38,901 bases of DNA from an archaeon (GCA_024275415.1 JAJRZD010000127.1:1-38901), one strand, 5' to 3'. Positions 8,795 to 17,883 are shown, counted from the stretch's first letter. The notes: generated by a model from the letters alone, not told the origin. Translations and numbers: made by a program.

Positions 8795-9246
8795 TGCCCG
8801 TACCTTTTGGAAGCATCTCGTATTATCCGTAAAATCCTGTCAGCATCCTCGAGGGCATCCGGTTGCCAGTCCTCCACTTGTTTCACAATATAACCCCCCG
8901 CTTCTCGTGAGAGGAATTCCTTGATCAGCTTGAGTTTCTTGGTTTCTGCAGCAGCGACTCTCATCGCGTCCTTTGTTGTGGGAAAGCCCGATTCTGGGAC
9001 TTCAGTTGAACTCATCAAGTACCACTGATCATCACCAATCTTGGCAGCGATTATCTTTGCAGGCATAGTAGTGATGTTCTCTTTGAAGACTATAGTGTCA
9101 CCTATCTCGACGCTCTCAATCACAGCGCAGTGGTTACCCACTAGCGATTCGCAAGATTCGCTAAAATCAAAAAGCACTTTCTCGATGGCTTTCCGTAGAA
9201 CATCCAATGTTGCATAAACGATGATTCCTTCACTGGTTCCTGGCAT
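8791..9246 (-). CDS. Conserved-looking small protein of unknown function
   Basis: A 151-residue soluble protein with a helical N-terminus, a short beta-rich middle (about 38-80, including E-I-G-D-T-I-V-F and Q-W-Y-L-M-S-S) and a charged helical C-terminus. No family recognised. The start is ATG 9246; no strong Shine-Dalgarno is visible. Its stop codon overlaps that of the convergent Fe-S gene by 4 bases, and it is divergent from the persulfide dioxygenase-like gene with a 121-bp gap. Confidence 0.6.
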   Translation of the reverse strand: MPGTSEGIIVYATLDVLRKAIEKVLFDFSESCESLVGNHCAVIESVEIGDTIVFKENITTMPAKIIAAKIGDDQWYLMSSTEVPESGFPTTKDAMRVAAAETKKLKLIKEFLSREAGGYIVKQVEDWQPDALEDADRILRIIRDASKRYGH

Positions 9247-9330
9247 GACGATTCACTACAGGCATCAACATACACCGAATTAACCTTTGCTGTATTCTAA
9301 TCCCAGTGGTGCGCGTTCCTATCAGACCTG

Positions 9331-9341
9331 ATATCTTAAAA
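9331..9341 (+). promoter_or_regulatory. TATA-like element for the MBL/rhodanese gene
   Basis: ATATCTTAAAA is centred about 32 bases before the GTG start at 9368. With the usual archaeal spacing this would place transcription start a few bases before the gene, giving a nearly leaderless message; the Shine-Dalgarno upstream is weak, which fits. Confidence 0.4.
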
Positions 9342-9367
9342 GCAGAGGATTCAGCTCGTGTGTCGAA

Positions 9368-10753
9368 GTGGTCTTCTTGAAGATAACTACAGTTCGTTCT
9401 GAAGGTCTAGCGCACCTGTCTTACTTTGTCAGCTCTGATGGAGAAGCTATGGTCATTGATCCACGCCGTGACTGTGATATCTATATCGAACTGGCGACCA
9501 TCGAGTCAGTTGACATCACATATATCCTTGAAACCCACAGGAACGAAGATTACGTCATCGGCTCGCTCGAGTTACAGAACCTAATCCCATCGGTTCGGAT
9601 TGGACATAGTGCCGCAACGAACTTCAAATATGGGGACGACCGATTGCAAGACGACGAGACCTTAAGAGTAGGCAAGCTGGTCGTCCGTTCGATCCACACT
9701 CCAGGTCATACTGATGACAGCATGTGCTTTGTTGTTTCGGACTCAGAGGTTGGAAGTGATCCCTTGCTTGTTTTCACGGGGGACACGCTCTTTGTCAATG
9801 AGGTCGGGCGAACCGACCTTGTGGATCCCAAGAAACACTCAGAGATGTCATACAAGCTGTGGCACAGCTTACATGAGAAGGTCTTGCCACTTGGTGATGG
9901 AGTGATAATCTATCCGGGCCATGGTTCGGGGTCGGTATGTGGAGGGGCCATCGGCAGTCGTGAGTTCTCGACAATTGGCTATGAGAAACGAAACAATTAC
10001 TGGCTCCGCATGGATGAAGAGTCCTTTGTAGAACACAAGACCCGTCAAGAACTGACACTCTCGTCCTATTTCAAACGATGTGAGAAGCTGAACACGGACG
10101 GGCCTCCATTGATTGCCGACCTCGATCCTTTACAGATGCTTAACACCGAGGCGTTTGCGGAGAGAATCGAGTCAGAAGATTCTGTTGTGATTGATACAAG
10201 ACTTGCCCACAAGTTCGTGAGCGAGCATATCCCTGACTCCATAAGCATGGACATCGATAATATGGGTCTCTATGTGGGATGGGTCTTGTCTCCAGATGAT
10301 AGTCATCTTCTTGTTCTAGACTCTCCTATGGATTTGGACGAGGCTGTAGGAATGCTCTATCGTGTCGGGATTGATTGTGTTGTCGGTTATCTTAATGGTG
10401 GCTTTGAGGCATGGAAAAGCACTGGGAAACCTGTCGGATCAGTCCCAGTCTATGATATCCAATCGGTTCAGATAGGTCTCAATGATGGTAGTATCAGGCT
10501 TGTGGATGTCAGGCAACCCCATGAAACAATTGGAGATCGCATTGAGAACTCGACAAACTTGCCGCTGTCAGATATGCTCATGGAAATTGACGACCTCGAC
10601 CCAGACCTGCCGATAGCTACAATTTGTCCTGCGGGAGTGCGGAGCACAACTGCTGCAAGCATCCTGCAACGTGAAGGATTTGAACAGGCGGGTATCTCTG
10701 AAATTGGGCTGAAAGAATGGAAGCTGCAAGGGCTTCCCACGAGCAGCAAGTAG
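9368..10753 (+). CDS. Persulfide dioxygenase-like MBL protein with two rhodanese domains
   Basis: Metallo-beta-lactamase domain (about 1-215) of the ETHE1/persulfide dioxygenase group, followed by two rhodanese domains (about 258-355 and 362-460). The first metal box reads E-T-H-R-N-E-D-Y instead of H-x-H-x-D-H. The three residues equivalent to the ETHE1 mononuclear iron ligands remain: H57, H114 (H-T-P-G-H) and D139 (T-G-D-T-L-F). The Y-P-G-H-G-S-G-S box (about 182-189) is typical of this group. Rhodanese 1 lacks the catalytic cysteine (D-S-P-M at the loop), so it is probably structural; rhodanese 2 keeps it in C-P-A-G-V-R-S (C420). The likely role is oxidation or transfer of persulfide sulfur in the cytoplasm. 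It is followed after 15 bases by gamma-glutamyltransferase. Confidence 0.82.
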   Translation: MVFLKITTVRSEGLAHLSYFVSSDGEAMVIDPRRDCDIYIELATIESVDITYILETHRNEDYVIGSLELQNLIPSVRIGHSAATNFKYGDDRLQDDETLRVGKLVVRSIHTPGHTDDSMCFVVSDSEVGSDPLLVFTGDTLFVNEVGRTDLVDPKKHSEMSYKLWHSLHEKVLPLGDGVIIYPGHGSGSVCGGAIGSREFSTIGYEKRNNYWLRMDEESFVEHKTRQELTLSSYFKRCEKLNTDGPPLIADLDPLQMLNTEAFAERIESEDSVVIDTRLAHKFVSEHIPDSISMDIDNMGLYVGWVLSPDDSHLLVLDSPMDLDEAVGMLYRVGIDCVVGYLNGGFEAWKSTGKPVGSVPVYDIQSVQIGLNDGSIRLVDVRQPHETIGDRIENSTNLPLSDMLMEIDDLDPDLPIATICPAGVRSTTAASILQREGFEQAGISEIGLKEWKLQGLPTSSK

Positions 10754-10768
10754 GAAGGTATGTAAGCG

Positions 10769-12355
10769 ATGTATTGGAGAAGGCCTACAGGCCGTTCGGA
10801 TGTGTTGGCTCACAATGCGATGGTCGCCTCATCACAACCCCTTGCGACACAGGCAGGGATTGATACTCTACGTAAAGGTGGAAATGCAATAGACGCGGCC
10901 ATTGCTGTTGCAGCAGTCTTGGATGTCGTCGAGCCCTTCAGCACTGGGTGTGGTGGAGATGCCTTTGTACTGATGCATATACCAGGTCGGAGCAGACCGC
11001 TTGCCTTCAACGGCTCTGGTCGGTCGGGGTCTCTTGCAACATTGGAGGATCTGCTTGCAAAAGGATGGACAGAGATGCCTCTCAGGGGAGGCCCTAGTGT
11101 AAGTGTTCCTGGGGCGATGCATCTGTGGCACACGCTGAGCAAGGAATATGGAAATCTCGAATTCGGGGAGGTGTTGGAACCTGCAATCAACTACGCGAAA
11201 GAGGGATTCCCAGTGTCCCCTGTTATCGCCCAGCAGTGGATATCGGTTGTGTCCGTCCTACGGAATAATGATGCACGCAGAATCTTTACTATAGATGGTC
11301 GGGCACCTGCGATGGGAAGTCGTATGCGGAATGTAGAACTCGCCCAAGTATTCGAGGAAGTAGCATCCGAGGGTGTTGAGATCTTCTACAAAGGCTGGAT
11401 CGCTGAAGCGATCGTGGATACGGTGCAAAGGGATAGGGGTTTCCTTACCCTCGACGATCTCGCCTCGCACTCAACAGAGCGGACAGAAGCAATCTCAACG
11501 GGATATCATGGCGTGGATGTGTATGAACACATTCCCAACGGCCAAGGATTCGCTGCACTCATAATGTTGAACATCATGGAGCAGTTCCAAATGTCAGACT
11601 ATGGGCCGCTGTCACCCGAACGCTATCATCTTATGATTGAAGCAAAGAAGATTGCATATGATGACCTCTACCGTCACAATGCAGATCCCTCACACTATGA
11701 CATACCACTCGAAACCCTTCTCTCCAAGGACTATGCCACCTCAAGATCCGCGTTAATCCAGCACGATTCGGTTCTTGACACTACGAAGTTTGACACATCA
11801 TATACTTCTGATACTGTGTACCTGTGTACCGCTGATTCGGACGGGATGGCTGTGTCTTTCATCAACAGTCTCTACCGAGGGTTTGGGAGTGGACTGGTCG
11901 CTGAGGGAACAGGCATCAAACTCCAGAACAGGGCGAACCTGTTCTCTCTGAATCCAAAGCATCCAAATTGTTATGCGCCCAAGAAACGCCCGTTTCACAC
12001 TATCATCCCTGGGGCTCTCTATCAGGATGGACAATTCCTTGCGGTCTTTGGTATCATGGTAGGAGCCCATCAAGCCCAAGCACACGCCCAGTTCGTTAGC
12101 AACATTGTGGATTTCCAGATGGGTCCACAACAGGCACTTGACCATCCACGATTCAACCATGATCAGTTCGCGAATACTGTAAGCATTGAGAACGGTGTGC
12201 CTCCTGATGTACAAGGAATGCTACAACGTCTAGGTCATCGATTGATCCATGAAACAATGTCAGGCTTCGGGGGCGGTCAGTCCATCTTTCATAGGAGCGA
12301 TTATTACATTGCGGGATCAGATTATAGAAAGGATGGACAAGCTTGCGGGTTTTAG
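10769..12355 (+). CDS. ggt: Gamma-glutamyltransferase family Ntn-hydrolase
   Basis: Cleaves or transfers gamma-glutamyl groups from glutathione-like or other gamma-glutamyl compounds; made as a proenzyme that cuts itself before a threonine. The 528-residue length is normal. Visible: the N-terminal G-G-N-A-I-D-A-A-I-A block (38-47), S-T-G-C-G-G-D-A-F (58-66), V-P-G-A-M-H (113-118), and the small-subunit start D-T-V-Y-L-C with T349 as presumed nucleophile, followed by D-x-D-G-x-A-V-S-F-I-N-S and F-G-S-G. No signal peptide is present, so it should be cytoplasmic, unlike many bacterial GGTs. It lies 15 bases after the persulfide dioxygenase-like gene, so the two are probably co-transcribed. Archaea generally lack glutathione, so the natural substrate is open. 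Confidence 0.86.
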   Translation: MYWRRPTGRSDVLAHNAMVASSQPLATQAGIDTLRKGGNAIDAAIAVAAVLDVVEPFSTGCGGDAFVLMHIPGRSRPLAFNGSGRSGSLATLEDLLAKGWTEMPLRGGPSVSVPGAMHLWHTLSKEYGNLEFGEVLEPAINYAKEGFPVSPVIAQQWISVVSVLRNNDARRIFTIDGRAPAMGSRMRNVELAQVFEEVASEGVEIFYKGWIAEAIVDTVQRDRGFLTLDDLASHSTERTEAISTGYHGVDVYEHIPNGQGFAALIMLNIMEQFQMSDYGPLSPERYHLMIEAKKIAYDDLYRHNADPSHYDIPLETLLSKDYATSRSALIQHDSVLDTTKFDTSYTSDTVYLCTADSDGMAVSFINSLYRGFGSGLVAEGTGIKLQNRANLFSLNPKHPNCYAPKKRPFHTIIPGALYQDGQFLAVFGIMVGAHQAQAHAQFVSNIVDFQMGPQQALDHPRFNHDQFANTVSIENGVPPDVQGMLQRLGHRLIHETMSGFGGGQSIFHRSDYYIAGSDYRKDGQACGF

Positions 12356-12415
12356 TCACTTTGCATAAACCTAATACACATAAGACTCTTCTGCGAAGCA
12401 TAGCGAGGTATCTGT

Positions 12416-13849
12416 ATGCCAGAGCAGTCTGAAGCTTTCAGGATCGAAAGCGACCTTCTTGGAGAGAGAAAAATCCCAAAGGATGCATATTGGGGAGTCC
12501 AAACGCTGAGGGCCCAGGAGAACTTTGGAGTTTCACTGGTTCGGCTATTCAAGTTCTCAACATTGGTTCAAGCATTGGCCATGGTAAAGAAGGCTTGCAC
12601 TCTTGCCAATCGGGATCTAGGACATCTCTCTACAGAATACGCAGATGCGATAATTCAGGCATGTAACGAGGTTATCGAAGGGAAGATGGAGGATCAATTC
12701 GTCGTAGATATGCTTCAAGGTGGTGCAGGCACATCAACCAATATGAATGTGAACGAGGTGCTCGCCTCTAGAGCCAATGAGATTCTCGGGTTTGAAAGGA
12801 ACTCCATGTCCCCAATCTCGGCAAACGACCATGTCAACATGAGCCAGTCCACAAACGATGTCTATCCAACTGCTATAAAGGTCGCCGCTATATTCGGACT
12901 GAGAGACCTCGTAATGAACCTCAAGGTTCTCATTGTAGCCCTTGACGAAAAGGCGGAGCAGTTCAAGGACACGTTGAAGTTAGGACGTACAGAGATGCAG
13001 GATGCAGTTCCTATAACCCTAGGACAAGAGTTCTCCGCATGGTCTGCTGCATTGAAACGTGACATGGACAGGATTGTGATGGCAATCAAAGTTCTTCGGA
13101 CTCACAATATTGGAGCCACTGCGATTGGGACATCATTGAACGCGGATACCGAATACATCAAACTAGCAGAGGAGTACCTGAAAGAGGTCACGTTCCTCGA
13201 TATGGTCACTGCCGAAAACTTGGTCGATGAAACACAGAACTCTGACGAGTTTGTCCATGCCTCAAGCCTGCTAAAAGTATTGGCCACGAACTTGGCAAAA
13301 ATCGCAGGAGACCTCATCATCCTTTCATCAGGTCCAATTGGGGGCTTTCACGAAATTATCCTCCCCCCGGTTCAACCAGGGTCATCAATCATGCCAGGGA
13401 AAGTAAACCCCGTCATCCCAGAGATGATCACTCAAGTGGCATATCAGGTCATAGGTCACGACCTGACAATCTCATTGGCCGCTCAGGCAGGACAGCTAGA
13501 ATTAAACGCATTTGAACCAGTCCTGGCCTATAACTTCTTCCAAGCATTGAAGGTGCTGAAGAACTCGATTCCAATCTTTGCTGAGAAATGTATCGTCGGG
13601 ATAAAAGCGAATCCCGTGGGACTTGATATTGTCCATAGAAGTGTTGGACTGGTGACGGCACTGAACCCACTCATAGGCTACAAGGCTTCTACAAGGATTG
13701 CAAAGAAAGCACTGGCGACGGGAAAGACGATAAAGGAGCTGGTTCTTGAAGAAGGCATCCTAGATACTGAAACTCTTGACCAAGTGCTATCCCCTGATAG
13801 AATGACTCGCGCTGGGAGCGTTGGACACGAGCACAGAAAATCTAAATGA
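12416..13849 (+). CDS. aspA: Aspartate ammonia-lyase
   Basis: Fumarase/aspartase superfamily enzyme; aspartase interconverts L-aspartate with fumarate and ammonia. The 477-residue length is normal. Family blocks: G-G-A-G-T-S-T-N-M-N (102-111), S-Q-S-T-N-D (143-148), and the signature G-S-S-I-M-P-G-K-V-N-P (322-332). The signature is followed by V-I-P-E and preceded by L-P-P-V-Q-P, which favours aspartase over class II fumarase (typically P-T-Q-C-E after the signature). A start at ATG 12416 is supported by GAGGT at 12405-12409. It follows gamma-glutamyltransferase by 60 bp, possibly in the same transcript. Fumarase is the main alternative. Confidence 0.82.
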   Translation: MPEQSEAFRIESDLLGERKIPKDAYWGVQTLRAQENFGVSLVRLFKFSTLVQALAMVKKACTLANRDLGHLSTEYADAIIQACNEVIEGKMEDQFVVDMLQGGAGTSTNMNVNEVLASRANEILGFERNSMSPISANDHVNMSQSTNDVYPTAIKVAAIFGLRDLVMNLKVLIVALDEKAEQFKDTLKLGRTEMQDAVPITLGQEFSAWSAALKRDMDRIVMAIKVLRTHNIGATAIGTSLNADTEYIKLAEEYLKEVTFLDMVTAENLVDETQNSDEFVHASSLLKVLATNLAKIAGDLIILSSGPIGGFHEIILPPVQPGSSIMPGKVNPVIPEMITQVAYQVIGHDLTISLAAQAGQLELNAFEPVLAYNFFQALKVLKNSIPIFAEKCIVGIKANPVGLDIVHRSVGLVTALNPLIGYKASTRIAKKALATGKTIKELVLEEGILDTETLDQVLSPDRMTRAGSVGHEHRKSK

Positions 13850-14155
13850 CCAAATCTCTCAAAAACTAGTTGGGGTGGGGCACTCCTTTCTGTTTTCAGA
13901 CTTGGTCTGATCCCTCTCAGATGTTGTTCAGAGCGCCCAACTCGTGAACACCATCGGAAACAACCAACAACTTCAGGCGTTCACGAATCATTCATTCACC
14001 CCGTTCTCTCTCTAGTTCTTCCAGTGCTCCTACAATGCCAAAGGTGCATTACACTCTTGTTGTGCATCAGGATACACATTCAAAACTCCTGGTTAGTGCC
14101 TCTCATCAAAACTTATCAAGCATGAATTCGCTCTTTGTCTTTGGGTGTTAAAATC
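13850..14155. other. Intergenic region after aspA with a short hairpin
   Basis: Contains a perfect hairpin TCAGAC-TTG-GTCTGA at 13896-13910, preceded rather than followed by T-rich sequence, so it is a doubtful terminator. The right end holds the next gene's promoter: an AACTTATC TATA-like element at 14110-14117 and a GGGTG ribosome binding site at 14143-14147. I see no RNA gene or ORF. Confidence 0.4.
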
Positions 14156-15010
14156 ATGGGTGATGCAAAGAAACGAGGCGGAAAAACAGTATACAGGATG
14201 CTATCACAGGATCTTTACAGGACAGGTCTGCACGGTGACGAAATTGGTATCCGTCAAGTCGAACAGTGGAGGTCTCGAAGTAGACAGTTCACAAAGGATG
14301 CGGACATTATCGGTAGAATCTCTGAATCACGTATCAAAAGCAAGGACGAGAAACTGCCAGCATTGAAGAAGTCAGGGTTCATCATTCTCAGACAGTCACT
14401 GTGGAAAGATGAAGCAAATGAGATGAACAAGCGATTCGTCATCAAACTGTTCACTGATTCTGGAGGGTGGTTAGCGTCTTTAGAGGAAATGGTTGCTGAT
14501 TCCGTCGCGCTAAGTTTTGCTTTGGATGAACCTATCCTTTCTTTTGCAGTTATCACCAAGGAGAACGAGCTTGTGACCTATATTCGTGAAATGTATCGAG
14601 GTGGATTCGCCACTGAAACCTATGGGTTCTTTCTCGTTGGCCCGGACGGCAATTTCGAGGTGTTCAGAATCGAAGGCAAGCGTGGAACAGCAGGCGATGA
14701 TTTCAAGGTGGTTCTCCTTTCGCACAAGACTGAAGTCGCAGAGATTGACAGCAAGTTTGGTGATATAGGTGGCGAGTTTGTCGTGAAAATCAAGGACGAT
14801 GTGCTGGCGCGTAATGAATGGTTTTGCCGGATCCTTCAATGCTTCTCTGTCATAATTCGCTACCGGCGAGAGATGAAGGAACGATTGAAGCGAAATATCG
14901 AACGCTGGGCAAAGACCGGAGAAGGTCCCAGACAACATCGGCATGAGCTCTCCCTGCTGGCAAATCCAAGGAAATTGACCCTAAGCCGAGACGAATTCGA
15001 ACAAGTCTAG
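14156..15010 (+). CDS. Uncharacterised protein, possibly LURP-one/scramblase-like (Tubby-type fold)
   Basis: I chose ATG 14156 (284 residues) because GGGTG at 14143-14147 is correctly spaced; an upstream TTG at 14135 would add 7 residues. The N-terminal 60 residues are basic and probably disordered or helical. The middle (about 140-220) has the rhythm of LURP-one/phospholipid-scramblase strands: F-F-L-V-G-P-D-G-N-F-E-V, then R-I-E-G-K-R-G-T-A-G-D-D-F-K-V-V, then A-E-I-D-S-K-F-G-D-I-G-G-E-F-V-V-K-I. A hydrophobic-basic helix (about 232-258) ends the fold. The family guess is based on pattern alone. It is a single gene with its own promoter. Confidence 0.6.
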   Translation: MGDAKKRGGKTVYRMLSQDLYRTGLHGDEIGIRQVEQWRSRSRQFTKDADIIGRISESRIKSKDEKLPALKKSGFIILRQSLWKDEANEMNKRFVIKLFTDSGGWLASLEEMVADSVALSFALDEPILSFAVITKENELVTYIREMYRGGFATETYGFFLVGPDGNFEVFRIEGKRGTAGDDFKVVLLSHKTEVAEIDSKFGDIGGEFVVKIKDDVLARNEWFCRILQCFSVIIRYRREMKERLKRNIERWAKTGEGPRQHRHELSLLANPRKLTLSRDEFEQV

Positions 15011-15038
15011 TAGTTTTGGTGAATAGATGTACTTACAC

Positions 15039-15050
15039 AAAGGTTTTATC
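15039..15050 (+). promoter_or_regulatory. TATA-like element of the 794-residue surface protein gene
   Basis: AAAGGTTTTATC lies 38-50 bases before the ATG at 15089, leaving room for a short leader that carries the GAGGTG ribosome binding site at 15074-15079. Confidence 0.35.
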
Positions 15051-15088
15051 CGTTCGTTTACTAGTGGACAGAAGAGGTGCGCGTGCCC

Positions 15089-17461
15089 ATGATAAATGGG
15101 AGGAGACAAATACAACTACTCACAATCATCGCAATCACTGTGCTACTTATCGGACCTACACTCATTGTGGCTGATGCGGCGTTTTTGCCTTATGCTAAAG
15201 TCACTAAAACGCAGAGCTTCGATAGGGCTGAAAATAATCATACCTATGTATATGTAGGTGGTTCAACAACCTCTACCATCTCAAATAGCTTTATGATCCA
15301 AGAGGAAGACGTTGATATTACATCATATTCATATGGCCGGACTTCTTGGACCGAATCAATCCAGTCCTACTCAGGTCCTGCGGAACGTGAATACTTCTGG
15401 TCTTCGGGAAGTTCAGCAAATTGGGGGTGGTTGTCAGACCCTATTAACTTGCCCAGATTCTATGACCTAACTACTGAGAAGGACGATACTGAACTCGGTG
15501 CCAAGCAGTTCTATAATGTGTTCCCACTTACAGTCGGCGAAGAGAATACACTCTTCATGGAATCCGGCTATTACTATGTAGGCACTTTCAATGTAACGAC
15601 AGAAGAGTTCTTCCACATGACCCTTACCGGACATCAAGACGAGAACGAACTAATGGGTCTTGTTTTTGACTTCCAATGGCGAGCTGTGACCGAGTTCTAC
15701 CTCGATGGCGGTGACATTGAAGTCGTTCCTTTTGCATCGTATGGTAATGGGACTTACTATGTAATGGTCTGGTTCTACGGAGCGGATCCAGCACCAGCCC
15801 CATTAGATATTCTCATCGAGCCAGTCGTGCCGGAGTCCATTGATTTTGGGGAGATGGTAGAAGGAAATCTACCCGGAAACGAGTTTGTTATTGATGAGGA
15901 TGGCTCGTATATCTATGAAGAGAAACGGCCTGTCATTTATACGTACAAATTCAGTGCCAATGCAACTCAATATGGTTGTTTGAGTTTTCTGCTGAATGAG
16001 CCTGATATCCCCTTGGCAACTTATCAGACTCAGGTCATCATAACTAGCACATTCTACATAGAGTCGAATCCGGATTATGCATGGATGTATATGCCTAATA
16101 CTCCAAGTGACATTTTCTATTATTCGTCTTTCATAAATGAAACATACTATATTACAATTCAAGGGATGGGTAATACGGATTTCGAGATTTACAACCGACT
16201 CGTTGATATTCCTGATTTGCCATTGAATGACGAATTCTTCATCCAGAACTGGCAAGCTGCATTTATCAGAGTTCCATACAAATTGAATCTTGGACAGGAT
16301 TCTGTCCTCCGGATAAATCGGACTGAATGGAACTCAGGCTTTGAGTGGGAGTTGTGGACCATGAAGGACAATGAGAGATGGGATACTTTAATCCTCAGTG
16401 AAGGCTCGACCTTCGAGAGTGCGTCCACGATATATCTTCCAGCAGGTCGCTACCTAATAATAGCAACAAGCAAAAGCCAAACCGCAAGCGGATTGTACGA
16501 GTTCAACCTCGGACCTGTCATTGACGGTGTTGGGAATGTGAATATTGATGTAGACAGAATACTTGGTGTAAGAGTTCCTGTAGAGGATCTCACGTTCTAT
16601 CGCAGTAACTTCACGCTCTTGACCCATGATAACATCACCTTAGACATGGACATTGATTTCATGCACCAAGACGGCTACATCCAATATTCAACCATTGCTA
16701 CATTGGGCAACAGGCAATCTGGCACAGGTTGGGTAGCGTTCGGTGTTAACACTACAAGCTACGAGCTTGGACTGGATGATACAAGCTACAGCCAATTTCT
16801 CACGGGTCATGTGATTATCGCACTGGCCCCGTATAGGGTCACCAACAATACTGGTGGCGGTGGCGGAAACGAACTCTTTGGGCGTTCTGTCGACATCGCA
16901 ATCACATTCGATGAAGACGCCGATAGGATCATCACTGCTGAAAATACGGTAACCGTTGGTAATGACTTCATCTGGAGTAATTTCACGCTTTCAGCAACAG
17001 GCGACACATCCGAACGCTATGCTTTGCGTATGACAATCACTCCGGGCATATGGGTCAACATCTCGCTCCATACGGATGATGTGACCAGTGGTACGATCTA
17101 TATGTATCAAGATATCAATGGACGGCCTATTTACTTGACATCGGGATCAATTGGATACACCTTTACAGGAACTCTAACAGATGAAGGTGCCTTCCAGTTT
17201 GGTAGTGTCGGCAGTGAGATTCTTATCGTGATTGATGTGCAAAGAAGCCTTCTAGACGAAGGAAGGCTTGATATCGGTATCCAGCCCATGACAACTAATA
17301 CATTCGAATCGCCTCCACTGCCTACCTACTATAGCTATGGAGCAACACCCGGTCCAGTTCCACTCGGAGTTGATCCAGCTCTTGCAATTGGAGGAGTGGC
17401 AGTCATCGGAATCGTAGTAGTTGTTGTCGTTATTGTCCTGAAGAAAAAGGGCAAGATCTAG
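15089..17461 (+). CDS. Large secreted, membrane-anchored surface protein of unknown function
   Basis: ATG 15089 is preferred (GAGGTG 15074-15079 upstream); a GTG at 15077 gives the 794-residue form. The N-terminus is a classical signal peptide: basic R-R, a hydrophobic core (I-A-I-T-V-L-L-I-G-P) and a small-residue cleavage region ending A-D-A-A. The body is rich in Thr, Ser, Asn, Tyr and acidic residues and in beta strands, with many N-x-S/T sequons that could be glycosylated in archaea. The end is a proline-rich spacer, a valine/isoleucine-rich membrane helix and a K-K-K-G-K cytoplasmic tail. The layout (signal peptide, beta-rich ectodomain, C-terminal anchor) matches archaeal S-layer or pericellular proteins. 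No enzymatic motif was found. Confidence 0.8.
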   Translation: MINGRRQIQLLTIIAITVLLIGPTLIVADAAFLPYAKVTKTQSFDRAENNHTYVYVGGSTTSTISNSFMIQEEDVDITSYSYGRTSWTESIQSYSGPAEREYFWSSGSSANWGWLSDPINLPRFYDLTTEKDDTELGAKQFYNVFPLTVGEENTLFMESGYYYVGTFNVTTEEFFHMTLTGHQDENELMGLVFDFQWRAVTEFYLDGGDIEVVPFASYGNGTYYVMVWFYGADPAPAPLDILIEPVVPESIDFGEMVEGNLPGNEFVIDEDGSYIYEEKRPVIYTYKFSANATQYGCLSFLLNEPDIPLATYQTQVIITSTFYIESNPDYAWMYMPNTPSDIFYYSSFINETYYITIQGMGNTDFEIYNRLVDIPDLPLNDEFFIQNWQAAFIRVPYKLNLGQDSVLRINRTEWNSGFEWELWTMKDNERWDTLILSEGSTFESASTIYLPAGRYLIIATSKSQTASGLYEFNLGPVIDGVGNVNIDVDRILGVRVPVEDLTFYRSNFTLLTHDNITLDMDIDFMHQDGYIQYSTIATLGNRQSGTGWVAFGVNTTSYELGLDDTSYSQFLTGHVIIALAPYRVTNNTGGGGGNELFGRSVDIAITFDEDADRIITAENTVTVGNDFIWSNFTLSATGDTSERYALRMTITPGIWVNISLHTDDVTSGTIYMYQDINGRPIYLTSGSIGYTFTGTLTDEGAFQFGSVGSEILIVIDVQRSLLDEGRLDIGIQPMTTNTFESPPLPTYYSYGATPGPVPLGVDPALAIGGVAVIGIVVVVVVIVLKKKGKI

Positions 17462-17473
17462 TATAGTCTAATG

Positions 17474-17520
17474 AAGGAATCCTTTTTGGGTTCCTTTTCA
17501 CCTTCTTTTTATTTTCATAT
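17474..17520 (+). terminator. Hairpin and T-rich terminator after the surface protein gene
   Basis: A 9-bp stem AAGGAATCC/GGGTTCCTT with one G-T pair (17474-17482 with 17488-17496, loop TTTTT) is followed by a pyrimidine- and T-rich run through about 17515. It begins 12 bases after the stop. Confidence 0.7.
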
Positions 17521-17643
17521 TGGTAAAATTGCAGGTAAGTGGTAATGGGTATAATTTTGACTCCTGTTGATGCGGACCATCAAATGCAAATCTTGATTCA
17601 TTCAATCGTCAAGTCTTAATCCGGATGTTGTATAGATACTTGT

Positions 17644-17883
17644 ATGAATGACATGAAAAAAGATACAACACTGCGTGATGTGCTCTTGGATGCAGCTCAA
17701 AAGGAGATACGAGTCAGGCTCATAGGTCCTCCTAATACCATTCTTGCAGAAGGATTTGTTGCCTTTGTCAGCGACGAGATTGTGGGAGTAAAACATCAGT
17801 TGAAAGAAGATGTAGACGAGTTCATCTTGATACATAATATCATCAAAGTCCAAATCTTAGGAGAGTCAAGGCAGACATATTGA
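17644..17883 (+). CDS. Small protein, possibly Sm-like beta barrel
   Basis: A 79-residue protein starting at ATG 17644, about 10-15 bases after an AT-rich TGTATAGATA stretch. After a charged helix (about 5-20) the sequence alternates beta strands: E-I-R-V-R-L-I-G, then E-G-F-V-A-F-V-S-D-E-I-V-G-V, then E-F-I-L-I-H-N-I-I-K-V-Q-I-L. That order and the final 'I-x-x-x-x-I-x-x-I' strand recall Sm/LSm domains, but the Sm2 Arg-Gly is absent. It is a monocistronic gene, convergent with the antiporter operon. Coding status is likely; fold is a guess. Confidence 0.5.
   Translation: MNDMKKDTTLRDVLLDAAQKEIRVRLIGPPNTILAEGFVAFVSDEIVGVKHQLKEDVDEFILIHNIIKVQILGESRQTY

Noticed and set aside
9368..10753. Simple glyoxalase II (hydroxyacylglutathione hydrolase)
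   Set aside because: The H-x-H-x-D-H box is not intact and two rhodanese domains follow, pointing to the persulfide dioxygenase group.
13896..13910. Terminator for aspA
   Set aside because: The hairpin is short and T-rich sequence precedes rather than follows it, so it is described only as a hairpin.
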